Assembly: GCA_934089275.1 (NCBI GenBank)
Contig: CAKOJJ010000001.1
Location: forward strand, 124,001 to 188,000
Length of the DNA stretch: 64,000 nucleotides
Source of the DNA: an uncultured Bacilli bacterium
GTDB taxonomy: Bacteria; Bacillota_I; Bacilli_A; RF39; UBA660
Reading direction: 5' to 3'
Shown: positions 27,115 to 35,990 of the stretch, piece after piece
Layout: every line of letters begins with the position of its first letter
Position numbering within the stretch: position 1 is the first letter of the stretch
Notes under the pieces: model-generated
What the model was told of the DNA's origin: nothing
The model's database searches: none
The model's input: only the letters and a program-made list of their open reading frames with translations
Translations under genes and position numbers: made by a program

Positions 27115-27696
27115 TATAGTATTTATAATTACTTTTTTCATAACATTATAATCAATTGAATCATGTTTATGATAAACTACTTCATGACAATAATTATCTA
27201 CTATTCCAATAATAACATGAACTTTTTCTCTAATATTTTCAAAAGAAAATCCACTTTCAACTAATATATTTGAAATTTTATCAGTAAGTTCTATTTCACT
27301 TTTATTAAATATTGCTGAAATTTCAGTATCAAGATAGCTCATTGCCATTAACTCTTCATGAGCTTCTTTTTTCATAGTATGTGTTTTAATGAAATTATCA
27401 ATCATTTTAGAGATAACTTCATCAATATTATTTTTATCAATTGATTTTTGATCGATAACATCTAACATTGGAAAAAGTATCGCATTTGCATAATCTTTTG
27501 TTCCTTCAATAAATATATCTCTTTTATCTGAAAAGTATTGATATATTATACCTGTCGAGACATCAGCGTATTTAGCAATATCAACTGTATTAACGTTATG
27601 ATAACCTTTTTCACACATCAGTTCAAAACCAAGTTTTATAATTCTTTGTTTTTTTTCAATTGATGATTTTTTTATAGGTTCACGAACACTACCCAT
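27097..27696 (-). CDS. TetR/AcrR-family regulator of the ABC operon
   Basis: 199 residues. N-terminal TetR helix-turn-helix: KLGFELMCEKGYHNVNTV then DIAKYADVSTGIIYQYFSDK; the C-terminal ligand and dimer domain is divergent. It is the third gene after the ABC ATPase and permease, 29 bases downstream of the permease, and shares their terminator. Two copies of one 20-bp palindrome flank the promoter of that operon (30816-30890) and are its most likely operators, so autoregulation together with the exporter is inferred. GAGGATGTGATATT precedes the ATG. Confidence 0.88.
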   Translation of the reverse strand: MGSVREPIKKSSIEKKQRIIKLGFELMCEKGYHNVNTVDIAKYADVSTGIIYQYFSDKRDIFIEGTKDYANAILFPMLDVIDQKSIDKNNIDEVISKMIDNFIKTHTMKKEAHEELMAMSYLDTEISAIFNKSEIELTDKISNILVESGFSFENIREKVHVIIGIVDNYCHEVVYHKHDSIDYNVMKKVIINTIKDLLS

Positions 27697-27725
27697 AATA
27701 TCACATCCTCATATCAATTATACCA

Positions 27726-30113
27726 TTATTCGTTTCCTTTTAAACTAGAAACCATATCTATGTTCTTTATTTTTTTAGATACATAAATAGAAACTATATA
27801 TGAAACAACAAATGTAAATACCGCAGAAATAATATACGTTAATGGTTTAATATAAGCATTAAAATCATAATGTTCTTCAATAGCAACTTGGAATAAATAC
27901 TCAACTAGAGCATAACCTAAAGGAAGACCAATAATGATAGAAAGAATTGTAATCCAATTGTTTTGTTTTATAAAAATATTTCTAATCTTTTTATCTTCAA
28001 ATCCAAGTACTTTTAATGTTGCAAATTGATATTGTTTTTCACTGTAAGATAGAATGCTTAAGTTATATATTATTATTACTCCTAACATAACAGCAATAAA
28101 TATTATAAGAGAAATCATTGTTTGCATCATTGAAAGCATATTATTCATAGATTCTTTTAAAGCGTTTTTATCTTGAATTAGATTAACTCCATCTATACTT
28201 GCGCTTTTATTTAATTTTTTATTTGTATAGATTGTATTTGGTTTATAAGTTTTACCAAGAGATTCATAATATTCTTTTGTCATCGTCATATTTTGATTTT
28301 GAGGATCTTTATTAAATCCTACAATAGTTGAAGTATATTCTTGATCATCGCCTGCTATATGCCATTTAATTTTATCTCCTAGTTTATATCCTTCAATTTC
28401 AGCTAATTTATAAGTTATGTAAACTCCATCATTCTTATCAATATTCATAAATTTTCCTTTTTTATCTACAAATCTTAATAAAGAAGTAGAATTATTTACT
28501 AAAACATTGTTGCTTGTTTTCTTACCATCTTTTATTATTTCTATACTCAAGGATAATGATGACTCATTTCCATAGTCTTGAGTTAATGATTCGATTTGCT
28601 TATCGCTTACATCATCATTTAAAGTAAGTTTATAATCAAAATTATAAAGGTCACTGAATTGTAACTCTACAAAATGATTAAGAGAATCTTTCATTCCTAA
28701 AGCACATACGATTAAGACTGTACAACCAATTATACCCGCAAGGCCCATAAGAGTACGCATTCTATTTCTTAAGATATCTCTTAAATTCCATTTACTTGAA
28801 AAATTTAATTTATTGACTAATTTTCCTTTAGTTAAATTTAAACTACCTTTTTTTACTTTTGGTATTTCATTTCTTAAAGTATCAGCAGGACACTCTTTTA
28901 ATATACTTCTAACAGTTAGATATGTAATTAAAATTACTAAGAATATAACTAGAATACTAACGAGATAACTAGTCACATTCATAAGCGGAGCTCCATTAGG
29001 GACTTCAAAGAACGACATTTCTAAAGCTATAAATGTATTTCCGATAAAGAAATATCCAAGCACTAAACCAAGTAAGCATCCAACCAAAGAAACTGTAAAT
29101 CCATAACTCAAATAATGAACTAATATTTTAAAATCAGAAAAACCTAAAGCTTTTAATGTACCAATTTGAACTTTTTGTTTTTTAACTACTCTAGTCATAG
29201 TTGTTATAACTGATAAAAGAGCAATAAAGATAAATAATCCAGAGAATACTCCAACATATGTTTTTCCTTCATCAATTTCTCCTTGATAAGTTACATATGA
29301 TGTAGTTTTAGTTGCTGGTAAAACAAGTGAAGAAGCAGATATATTTTCTTCAATATCAGTTTTTACTTTATCAATGTTATCTTTTTCATCCACATCTATC
29401 ATTAAATAATTAAAAACTAAATAATTTTTATAATCAAAATTCTTTACGTATTTATTAAATAAAGCTTCGTCTTTTATGTTTAAATTACTCATTACTTTAC
29501 TTTTAATATAATCCTCAGTTATTTCATTAATAGATAGATAAGCAAATCCAAATTCATCCCTGTTTGGATAAAGTTCTGATTCATCTTTAGTATCATATAA
29601 ATGATCTGGAACATTAATTAAACCAAGAACCTTTTCTTTTAAATCTAAAGTATCATACTTTACTGATATAGTATCTCCTACTTTTATTTTATTCTTTTTA
29701 GCGTAGTATTCATCCAACCAAACACCCGATTTATTTACATCAAAAGGAATACCATCAATTACATAAAATTTAGATATGTTATTGCTTTCAATAAAACTTA
29801 ATAATAATACTTTATCATTATCTGTTTTAGCATTAACTGATAATTTTCTTTCAGCATCTTTAACATTATCTAAAGATTTAACCTTTTCTAGATCTTCATC
29901 AGTAAAATTTTCACCAATGGAAACTAAATCAAATAAGTTATTCTCAGAGTAAAATTTATCAGCTGTATGTTGCATACCACCCATATATGCTTCAATTCCA
30001 GTATAGGCCATTACTCCAATCATAACCATTAAAAATATTGCAATAAATTGTGACAAATTACTTTTTATGTCACGAATCATTTTTTTAACTAACATATTAC
30101 CAAACGACCTCAT
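27726..30113 (-). CDS. ABC transporter permease, FtsX/MacB type
   Basis: 795 residues. One N-terminal membrane segment is followed by a large outer domain, three membrane segments (FtsX domain, about 285-410), another segment and outer domain, and a second FtsX domain at the C-terminus. This two-FtsX layout is typical of the Bce/Mac type permeases that export lipids or peptides or give resistance to antimicrobial peptides; the cargo is unknown. The start overlaps the ATPase gene by 17 bases; a second in-frame ATG seven codons in is also possible. Confidence 0.92.
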   Translation of the reverse strand: MRSFGNMLVKKMIRDIKSNLSQFIAIFLMVMIGVMAYTGIEAYMGGMQHTADKFYSENNLFDLVSIGENFTDEDLEKVKSLDNVKDAERKLSVNAKTDNDKVLLLSFIESNNISKFYVIDGIPFDVNKSGVWLDEYYAKKNKIKVGDTISVKYDTLDLKEKVLGLINVPDHLYDTKDESELYPNRDEFGFAYLSINEITEDYIKSKVMSNLNIKDEALFNKYVKNFDYKNYLVFNYLMIDVDEKDNIDKVKTDIEENISASSLVLPATKTTSYVTYQGEIDEGKTYVGVFSGLFIFIALLSVITTMTRVVKKQKVQIGTLKALGFSDFKILVHYLSYGFTVSLVGCLLGLVLGYFFIGNTFIALEMSFFEVPNGAPLMNVTSYLVSILVIFLVILITYLTVRSILKECPADTLRNEIPKVKKGSLNLTKGKLVNKLNFSSKWNLRDILRNRMRTLMGLAGIIGCTVLIVCALGMKDSLNHFVELQFSDLYNFDYKLTLNDDVSDKQIESLTQDYGNESSLSLSIEIIKDGKKTSNNVLVNNSTSLLRFVDKKGKFMNIDKNDGVYITYKLAEIEGYKLGDKIKWHIAGDDQEYTSTIVGFNKDPQNQNMTMTKEYYESLGKTYKPNTIYTNKKLNKSASIDGVNLIQDKNALKESMNNMLSMMQTMISLIIFIAVMLGVIIIYNLSILSYSEKQYQFATLKVLGFEDKKIRNIFIKQNNWITILSIIIGLPLGYALVEYLFQVAIEEHYDFNAYIKPLTYIISAVFTFVVSYIVSIYVSKKIKNIDMVSSLKGNE

Positions 30114-30804
30114 CTATTTTCTTTGGATGGGCATTTTTTATATCTTTATCAACACGACCGTTCTTAATATTTATAACACGATCAGCTACTTCAGCAATAA
30201 GTGAGTTATGAGTAACAACAATTACAGTTGTATCTTCATCACATTGGCTTCTTAAAAGTTTTAAAACCTCTACACCAGTTTTAGAGTCAAGTGCTCCAGT
30301 TGGTTCATCACATAACAAAACTTTTGGATTTTTCATGATTGCACGTGCAATAGAAACTCTTTGTTGTTCTCCTCCAGATAATTCATTTGGAAATTTATCC
30401 TTATTTCTTTCAAGACCAACAGATTTTAAAACCTTGTTTGCATCCATTTCTGTATCAGTTACATCTTTAACTAAATTAACATTTTCTAAAACGGTTAAAG
30501 TTGGCATTATATTATAAAATTGAAAGATAAATCCAACATCATTTGCACGATATTTAGTTAATCCTTTTGAATCAAGTTTAGAAATATCTTTATCATCAAT
30601 AAGAATAGAACCTTTTGTAACTGTGTCCATTCCACCAAGCAAATTTAAAAGTGTTGATTTACCAGCTCCACTTGGTCCTAAAATAACCACAAACTCACCT
30701 TGATCAATACTTAAATTAACTCCATCTAAAGCATTGAATGGTTTTCCTCCAACATCATATGTTTTGTATAGGTTTTTAACCTCTATAAAATTCTTCTTTT
30801 TCAT
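30097..30804 (-). CDS. ABC transporter ATP-binding protein (MacB/LolD type)
   Basis: 235 residues. Walker A GPSGAGKST, Q-loop FIFQFYNIMPTLT, signature LSGGEQQR, Walker B VLLCDEPTGALDS and H-loop VTHN are all present. The ALDS...GxxVLxLLR wording is that of MacB/LolD-type ATPases that pair with FtsX-like permeases, as the next gene is. It is the first gene of the operon, transcribed from a consensus promoter flanked by two palindromes. Confidence 0.96.
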   Translation of the reverse strand: MKKKNFIEVKNLYKTYDVGGKPFNALDGVNLSIDQGEFVVILGPSGAGKSTLLNLLGGMDTVTKGSILIDDKDISKLDSKGLTKYRANDVGFIFQFYNIMPTLTVLENVNLVKDVTDTEMDANKVLKSVGLERNKDKFPNELSGGEQQRVSIARAIMKNPKVLLCDEPTGALDSKTGVEVLKLLRSQCDEDTTVIVVTHNSLIAEVADRVINIKNGRVDKDIKNAHPKKIDEVVW

Positions 30805-30815
30805 AAATCCTCCTC

Positions 30816-30835
30816 ATATGAAATAAATTTCATAT
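30816..30835. promoter_or_regulatory. Operator palindrome 1 (probable TetR site)
   Basis: ATATGAAA-N4-TTTCATAT, perfect, located just downstream of the -10 so that it covers the transcription start of the ABC operon. Confidence 0.75.
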
Positions 30836-30837
30836 TA

Positions 30838-30866
30838 ATTATATAAATATATATTTATTAAGTCAA
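30838..30866 (-). promoter_or_regulatory. Promoter of the ABC-TetR operon
   Basis: TTGACT (30861-30866), 17-base spacer, TATAAT (30838-30843) on the minus strand, lying exactly between the two palindromes. Confidence 0.85.
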
Positions 30867-30870
30867 CACA

Positions 30871-30890
30871 ATATGAAATATTTTTCATAT
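30871..30890. promoter_or_regulatory. Operator palindrome 2 (probable TetR site)
   Basis: ATATGAAA-N4-TTTCATAT, perfect and with the same arms as palindrome 1; 4 bases upstream of the -35. Centres are 55 bases apart. Confidence 0.75.
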
Positions 30891-30952
30891 AAAAAAGAAA
30901 AATCTAAAGCCAAAATATGACTAGCAAACGTTTTTACATGCATTTTTACAAC

Positions 30953-30980
30953 AAAAAACAAGTGCAATTATACACTTGTT
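30953..30980 (-). terminator. Intrinsic terminator of the secreted-protein gene
   Basis: AACAAGTG/CACTTGTT stem with an 8-base loop, then a T run on the minus strand. Confidence 0.75.
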
Positions 30981-31008
30981 TCAAATTCATTTTATTTTTT
31001 TTATTAAT

Positions 31009-31890
31009 CTAACTACCACAATAAAGGTATCCATCAGCACGTATAAAACAACTATCTAATGTTTTTGATGTTTCATCACCACATTCTACATAACCATTTG
31101 AGTCAATATTGCAGTGGAAATCAAGAGAATAACAACGCAAGATCGTACCATCAACTTGGCAGGATGATTCCCCAAAATGTTCTTTTGCCAATAAAATTGA
31201 ATTATCAACATCGTTTGGTTTTACACAAAATAATCCATTATCATTTATACATACACCTTTTGTACCTGTTGAATCCAATCCAACAAACACCTTTTGGCTT
31301 AATGTTGTATAATCTGTTGCACTTGATGTTGTCGGTGTTCCAAACGCAAAATAAGTTGGCGTCCATGTTGTTGGTGCTTTGTTGCCTAAAGTATCTCTTT
31401 CTACGGCATTAAACTCTAACTTACATGTATATTCTTCACTTACTTCTTCTAACGATGTTTTATCTAGTGTTACTGTTAATGTTCCGTTTACTGAATTTTT
31501 TGCTTTTACAACTGTTGCATCATTTTCTAATTTATTTTTGATACTTGTGTATTTTGCTGTTGTTCCTTCTTTTGGTACACATGTTACTGTAACATTTGCA
31601 TCATAGTTACTTGAATTATTTGTTACTTCGTATGTTAGTACTGATGTTTGATTTAATGTTTTTAGTTCTGATGTTTCAAATGTTATTATCTTCTTTGTAT
31701 CATCTATTACTGAACTATATATGTCCTTTCCATCTATACTTGCAGCTGTAAAGATTACTGAAAAATCACTTTCGTTTTCAGTTACTTTTGCATTTCCATT
31801 TATCACTAATGTTGTTGATATTGCTGCAAAACCTATTGCCATTAATAGTATCGTTGCTATTAATACACTTTTATTCTTCATATTTTTCAT
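31009..31890 (-). CDS. Secreted protein with Cys-rich C-terminus (SipW-type signal-like)
   Basis: 293 residues. A short basic start and a hydrophobic segment (SVLIATILLMAIGFAAISTT) are followed by a small-residue region INGNAKV, as in TasA/camelysin-like exported proteins that use a SipW-type peptidase. The middle is beta-rich and Thr/Val/Asn-rich. The last 90 residues contain eight Cys in repeated short units (GVCINDNGLFC, SSCQVDGTILRC, FHCNIDSNGYVEC, DSCFIRADGYLYC), suggesting four disulfides. No family is firmly identified; a fibre or pilin-like surface protein is possible. It stands alone, with an upstream TTGAAA-16-TATAAA promoter-like pair. Confidence 0.75.
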   Translation of the reverse strand: MKNMKNKSVLIATILLMAIGFAAISTTLVINGNAKVTENESDFSVIFTAASIDGKDIYSSVIDDTKKIITFETSELKTLNQTSVLTYEVTNNSSNYDANVTVTCVPKEGTTAKYTSIKNKLENDATVVKAKNSVNGTLTVTLDKTSLEEVSEEYTCKLEFNAVERDTLGNKAPTTWTPTYFAFGTPTTSSATDYTTLSQKVFVGLDSTGTKGVCINDNGLFCVKPNDVDNSILLAKEHFGESSCQVDGTILRCYSLDFHCNIDSNGYVECGDETSKTLDSCFIRADGYLYCGS

Positions 31891-32046
31891 ACCCTTTCTA
31901 CTATATTATTTTATAATACTTTATCTTTAGTTTTCAAGTCGTTTTAATACATTTACAATATTTTGTCGATCACCAAAAAAATTCACTTGTCAAATCATTT
32001 TTGTTTTATTGTATATAGTACTTATTAGGTTATATTTTTTCATAAT

Positions 32047-32072
32047 AAAAGGTTATATTTATATAACCTTTT
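32047..32072 (-). terminator. Possible terminator of the cadherin-like gene
   Basis: AAAAGGTTATAT/ATATAACCTTTT hairpin; the following tract on the minus strand is TTTTATTATG, so the U tract is weak. Confidence 0.5.
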
Positions 32073-32077
32073 ACTAA

Positions 32078-33172
32078 CTATTGATTAACTTCTTTTATTG
32101 GCTCCTTTTTCTTTTTGTTATTAGTTATTAATATAGCCACAATTAAAGCAACAACTAAAACTCCAACAATTATAGTTATTATTAAATCCTTGTTATCAGC
32201 TATATCAAATTTCTTTTTTATAGTTATATAATACTTTGTTTCACTTGTTCCATCTTCGCTTGTAACTTTTATTACGATTCTACTCTTATTCTTTAAGTTA
32301 GCATTACCAGAAATATTAACTTTTGCTTTTTCATAATTAGGAGTTACATTAATATCAAGTTTGGACACATTTCCAGAAAGTTCTAAAACATAAGCTGTTT
32401 TTTTAGTGTTATACGTGAATTTTTGACCAATAATCTCAATATTTTTAGCTGTTGAATCACTTTCTTTAACATACACTGTTTCTCCAACATCAAGTCTCTT
32501 AATATTGAATGTATAAGTATTCTTATCCCCTGTTTCATCTGTAACATAAATATCAATAATATTCTCTCCAATATTAAGATTAGTATTACTTATTTCATAT
32601 GTCGATGAAGAAGAAGCAAGTGTTACAACCGGATTAAAACTTTCAATATCGTTTAAAACTTCTATGTTATAATCTGTTATATATTTAGAAAAAACAAATT
32701 TAACGTTTGCATCATTTAAATCATTAATCAATAAAGAATTTTTACTTGTATTTTTAGGTTTGTTAACTGAAGAAGAAATTATATTTATATCATTACTTCT
32801 TATTATTTCTGTAATACCATCATACGTAAAATCACTAATTTCTATTCTTTCTTTAGTTAAAGTTGTTACATTGCTGGTTACTTTACAATTAAAAGTTACA
32901 TAATTTTCACTCAAAACAGTTCCTTTAAGATTAAATTTGTTATTTTCAAACTTAGTAACTTCGCTTAATCCAGAATCATAATTGATCGAATCACATGTAA
33001 CATGTTCTGGAAATGTAACTGTTCCTGTAATTGACTCATAAGTTTTATTGTTTGTGCTTTTTAAAACACATTTAAATTCATCATTAATTTTATAATTTTT
33101 ATTTTCACATTCTAAAGAAGATGCAAATACAAAACTCGGTAATAGTAATAACAGTAATAATACTTTTTTCAT
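32078..33172 (-). CDS. Anchored surface protein with cadherin-like beta-sandwich domains
   Basis: 364 residues from the ATG at 33172; GAGGGATTAT precedes it, while the ATG at 33184 has no site. Signal peptide VLLLLLLLPSFVFASS with cleavage likely near Ala-Ser, then an N-terminal region with paired Cys, then two cadherin-like beta-sandwich units (NTYTFNIKRL and TKYYITIKKKF end strands are typical), a C-terminal membrane segment (LIITIIVGVLVVALIVAIL) and a basic KKKKEP tail. It is a single-pass outer-face protein, possibly an adhesin or structural protein. It lies 48 bases downstream of the RSH hydrolase gene. Confidence 0.8.
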   Translation of the reverse strand: MKKVLLLLLLLPSFVFASSLECENKNYKINDEFKCVLKSTNNKTYESITGTVTFPEHVTCDSINYDSGLSEVTKFENNKFNLKGTVLSENYVTFNCKVTSNVTTLTKERIEISDFTYDGITEIIRSNDINIISSSVNKPKNTSKNSLLINDLNDANVKFVFSKYITDYNIEVLNDIESFNPVVTLASSSSTYEISNTNLNIGENIIDIYVTDETGDKNTYTFNIKRLDVGETVYVKESDSTAKNIEIIGQKFTYNTKKTAYVLELSGNVSKLDINVTPNYEKAKVNISGNANLKNKSRIVIKVTSEDGTSETKYYITIKKKFDIADNKDLIITIIVGVLVVALIVAILITNNKKKKEPIKEVNQ

Positions 33173-33220
33173 ATAATCCCTCATATTCTATTACTATTCT
33201 ATCACAAAATTAAAGATATA

Positions 33221-34654
33221 TCATTTGTTATTTAATGTTTCCAATATTTTTCTCTTAGCAAGTGTAATATGTGCACTTTCAAGCCAAGTAGAATCCAAAT
33301 AAGTAACATCCATATTAAACGTCAAATTAACACGATCTAAATTTTTTAATTCATAATCATATGGAACTATGGATTCATTTACACTTACTGAAGCAACATG
33401 ATTTGCCATACTTGGACATACTTTATATATAAAATCAATAATTGTAGAACCAACAGGCAATTCTATACAAATTCCTTTTGAATCATAAACATAAATCTTT
33501 TTTCCTAAAAGTTCAAGATTAACTTGATCAATAAAATCTTGATTATTAAAATATGCTTCATCTATCTCTGTAAGAGATTTATAAAATTGATATTTATTTT
33601 GTATATCTACTTGCATCATCTTTTCAGAATCTTTTCCTTTTAATTGCCAATAAGCTCCTATTCCTAAAGTATCTATTAGATGCATTTCATGGGTTCTTAT
33701 ATGACTTTGCATAATCGTTGAATCAAGTCCAAATATAGTCGTATTTAAAGAAGAATACATATTTGTTTTAGGAGAACTAATGTAATCTTTAAACTCCTCA
33801 CTTATTGGACGAAATAAATGATGAATGTAACCTAAAGACAAATAACAATCTCTTACCTCATTAACAATAACTTGAAAACTTATCAAATCATGAATATTAT
33901 TCTTGTCTTCTTTTTCTAATATTCTTTTGTGAACTCCATATATGTTTTTTATATGTAATCTTATATCGTTAGGAACACCATTTTCTATAAGCGTTGCTCC
34001 TATTTCACGAGACATTTCTTCAATAGCCAAATCCGAATTATCAAGAATACCTTTTTGTAAGATTAAAGTATCTTGATATATTTCCGGCATTAAAAATTTG
34101 AATGATAAATCCTCTAATTCACTTTTAACATTATAAGCACCTATAAAATAAGCTAAAGGTACATATAAATCCATTGTTTCTAAAGCTTTTATTCTTCTTT
34201 TCTTAGGATCTTTATATTCCAAAGTTCTCATATTATGTAATCTATCAGCAAGTTTAATTAAAATAATTCTTACATCTTTTCTAAATGATGTTATTATTTT
34301 TCTCATATTGGCGTTTTTAATATCTTGTTTGTTAGAAAAATTCATTGAAGTAAGGTTGGTAACACCGTCAACTAAACCAGCAACAGTATCTCCAAATTGT
34401 TCTTTTATATCCATTATTGTAATATTTGTATCTTCAACAACATCATGTAATAAAGCAGCACATATAGTATCCTTATCAGCTTTCCACTCAGCAAGAATTG
34501 ATGCCACAGTAAGAGGATGAATAATAAATGGTTCACCAGAATCACGAAATTGATGACTATGAGCAAAAGAAGCTAAATTATACGCCTTTTTTACTAGAAG
34601 TAAATCTTCTTCGTTTAAGTAATTTAATTTAACTAGCAATTCTTCAAATTTCAT
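33221..34654 (-). CDS. Second RSH protein: intact (p)ppGpp hydrolase, degenerate synthetase, no ACT domain
   Basis: 477 residues: HD domain (about 20-190), synthetase-like domain (about 235-340), TGS (about 385-450), then the end; the usual zinc-finger and ACT domains are absent. The hydrolase residues are all present: FRDSGEP, IHP, HDVVEDT (70-76) and LADRLHN (135-141). The synthetase is damaged: the Arg of the DLIxxR strand is Gln261, YQSLHT is YSSLNT (300-305), and the catalytic Glu of ExQIRT is Gln316 (QSHIRT). It should degrade but not make (p)ppGpp. Read with the Rel at 1-1812, the two split the work of a normal bifunctional Rel. It has its own promoter and leader. Confidence 0.92.
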   Translation of the reverse strand: MKFEELLVKLNYLNEEDLLLVKKAYNLASFAHSHQFRDSGEPFIIHPLTVASILAEWKADKDTICAALLHDVVEDTNITIMDIKEQFGDTVAGLVDGVTNLTSMNFSNKQDIKNANMRKIITSFRKDVRIILIKLADRLHNMRTLEYKDPKKRRIKALETMDLYVPLAYFIGAYNVKSELEDLSFKFLMPEIYQDTLILQKGILDNSDLAIEEMSREIGATLIENGVPNDIRLHIKNIYGVHKRILEKEDKNNIHDLISFQVIVNEVRDCYLSLGYIHHLFRPISEEFKDYISSPKTNMYSSLNTTIFGLDSTIMQSHIRTHEMHLIDTLGIGAYWQLKGKDSEKMMQVDIQNKYQFYKSLTEIDEAYFNNQDFIDQVNLELLGKKIYVYDSKGICIELPVGSTIIDFIYKVCPSMANHVASVSVNESIVPYDYELKNLDRVNLTFNMDVTYLDSTWLESAHITLAKRKILETLNNK

Positions 34655-34678
34655 AAATTATCCACCCTACTTTCTAAT

Positions 34679-34717
34679 AAAAAAAGACCGCTTTGTTCCT
34701 ATCTATAAGCGATCTTT
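34679..34717 (-). terminator. Leader terminator (candidate attenuator) before the RSH hydrolase gene
   Basis: AAAGATCGCTT/AAGCGGTCTTT stem (one G-T pair), 13-base loop, then T7 on the minus strand. It ends only about 25 bases before the RSH ATG, with no room for another promoter, so transcripts from 34778-34806 must read through it to express the gene. It could also end read-through from the gat operon. Confidence 0.75.
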
Positions 34718-34751
34718 AAATTTCAATTCTTTAAAATTATTTGTCATATAA

Positions 34752-34772
34752 TCAACTACTTTCACTAGTTGA
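34752..34772. repeat. Inverted repeat at the start of the RSH hydrolase transcript
   Basis: TCAACTA-N7-TAGTTGA immediately downstream of the -10 box. It may be an operator over the transcription start or the first hairpin of the leader RNA. Confidence 0.55.
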
Positions 34773-34777
34773 AATCA

Positions 34778-34806
34778 ATTATATATATCATAGTGTTATT
34801 TGTCAA
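34778..34806 (-). promoter_or_regulatory. Consensus promoter of the RSH hydrolase gene
   Basis: TTGACA (34801-34806), exactly 17 bases, TATAAT (34778-34783) on the minus strand: both boxes perfect. The -35 lies in the last codons of the upstream gene. Confidence 0.88.
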
Positions 34807-35917
34807 GTAGTTTTAAACTTCTTATACTTTCGTTTACCCAGCTTTCACCAGTTTGAATAGAAGAAGCTGTTTCTATTTCGTTTTCTAAAGTTTTTGAAAT
34901 CATATACCTTTTGTCAGCGATCGCATTCAATTTATTAACTAAGGCATCTCCAAGGATGTATGTTAATATTGGAAAGGCAACTAGGCCGGAGGCAATAATT
35001 TCAGCATCTTTAGTATTACGAATAACAATTGCTGCAAGTACCATTGATATAAGAGAACAGCAAATTAAATCTGATTTAGAAGCTTCCACCACTAAAACTT
35101 CAGCTAATTTTAATTCTTGTTGAGTTAAATTCTTTAAATTTGGATCTAAATAATTTGAATATCTAATCATTTTACTAAACACATTATTTATTTCTTCTTC
35201 ACTTATATTTGTACTGCGTTCCATATTAATTAACGTTTCAAGAGATCCGTTTACTTCTTTAACATTTTCTTTTTCTTCGGCAAATAAATAATTATCATAA
35301 ACATTAGCAACTTTCATTACTTCACTGTGTATAACTTCTAATTTACTTACTAACTCACGTAATTTAGTAATATTTTCTTCACCTAATGGAGACGGATATA
35401 TTTTATCAATTTCAGCATTAAATCCAATTTTAAATCCTTCATATATATCCATCAATCTTGAAAAATTATTATTAAAGCCTCGATTAGGAACTGAAGACAC
35501 TACATAAAAATAGTTTATTGTTTTTAGTGTCAACGACATACGAGTGCACTCTAAAAGTGAACTACTAATAAAATGTTGTTTTTCAGGATCATAGACTTCA
35601 TAAATAAAATGTTTGAAGTACTCAACAAACTCTTGAGCAGATTCTACATATTCAATTATTAAAGCCTTTCTAGTATTAAATTCGTGTGAATCGATTTTTC
35701 CAAAAATAGCAGCTAATAACAAATTATTTATAAGTTTTTTTGAGTTTTCAGACCAAGCTAATAACTCTTTATAAATTGCAACTTTATTGTTTTCAAAAAA
35801 AGTTTTTTCATCAAAAGAATTATCTTCAATTCTATATCCTAGATTACAAAGAAATTCAAAAAAGTCACATACATATAAACTATCATTTTCTTCATAAAAA
35901 CAAATATTTTTTCCCAT
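34796..35917 (-). CDS. Hypothetical membrane-associated protein after gatB
   Basis: 373 residues from the ATG at 35917, chosen because AAAAGGGGATAATT precedes it. Mostly helical and charged, with no signal peptide; two hydrophobic segments near the C-terminus (LICCSLISMVLAAIVI and IIASGLVAFPILTYIL, about 285-330) could form a membrane hairpin. Not recognised. It starts 73 bases after the gatB stop, so it may be read from the hisS operon. Its last codons contain the -35 box of the RSH hydrolase promoter. Confidence 0.72.
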   Translation of the reverse strand: MGKNICFYEENDSLYVCDFFEFLCNLGYRIEDNSFDEKTFFENNKVAIYKELLAWSENSKKLINNLLLAAIFGKIDSHEFNTRKALIIEYVESAQEFVEYFKHFIYEVYDPEKQHFISSSLLECTRMSLTLKTINYFYVVSSVPNRGFNNNFSRLMDIYEGFKIGFNAEIDKIYPSPLGEENITKLRELVSKLEVIHSEVMKVANVYDNYLFAEEKENVKEVNGSLETLINMERSTNISEEEINNVFSKMIRYSNYLDPNLKNLTQQELKLAEVLVVEASKSDLICCSLISMVLAAIVIRNTKDAEIIASGLVAFPILTYILGDALVNKLNAIADKRYMISKTLENEIETASSIQTGESWVNESIRSLKLLDK

Positions 35918-35990
35918 AATTATCCCCTTTTCTAAAAAGTAAAGATATTTTAGCACATTAACGTTTATAAAGCAAATTAAAAAAGCAAGA

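Noticed and set aside
31059..31412. 117-codon plus-strand open frame
   Set aside because: Overlaps the secreted Cys-rich protein gene, which has a signal peptide, ribosome binding site and terminator; the plus frame has none.
34679..34806. ykkC-type ppGpp riboswitch in the RSH hydrolase leader
   Set aside because: The conserved ykkC sequence blocks are not present; only a generic hairpin and terminator are seen.
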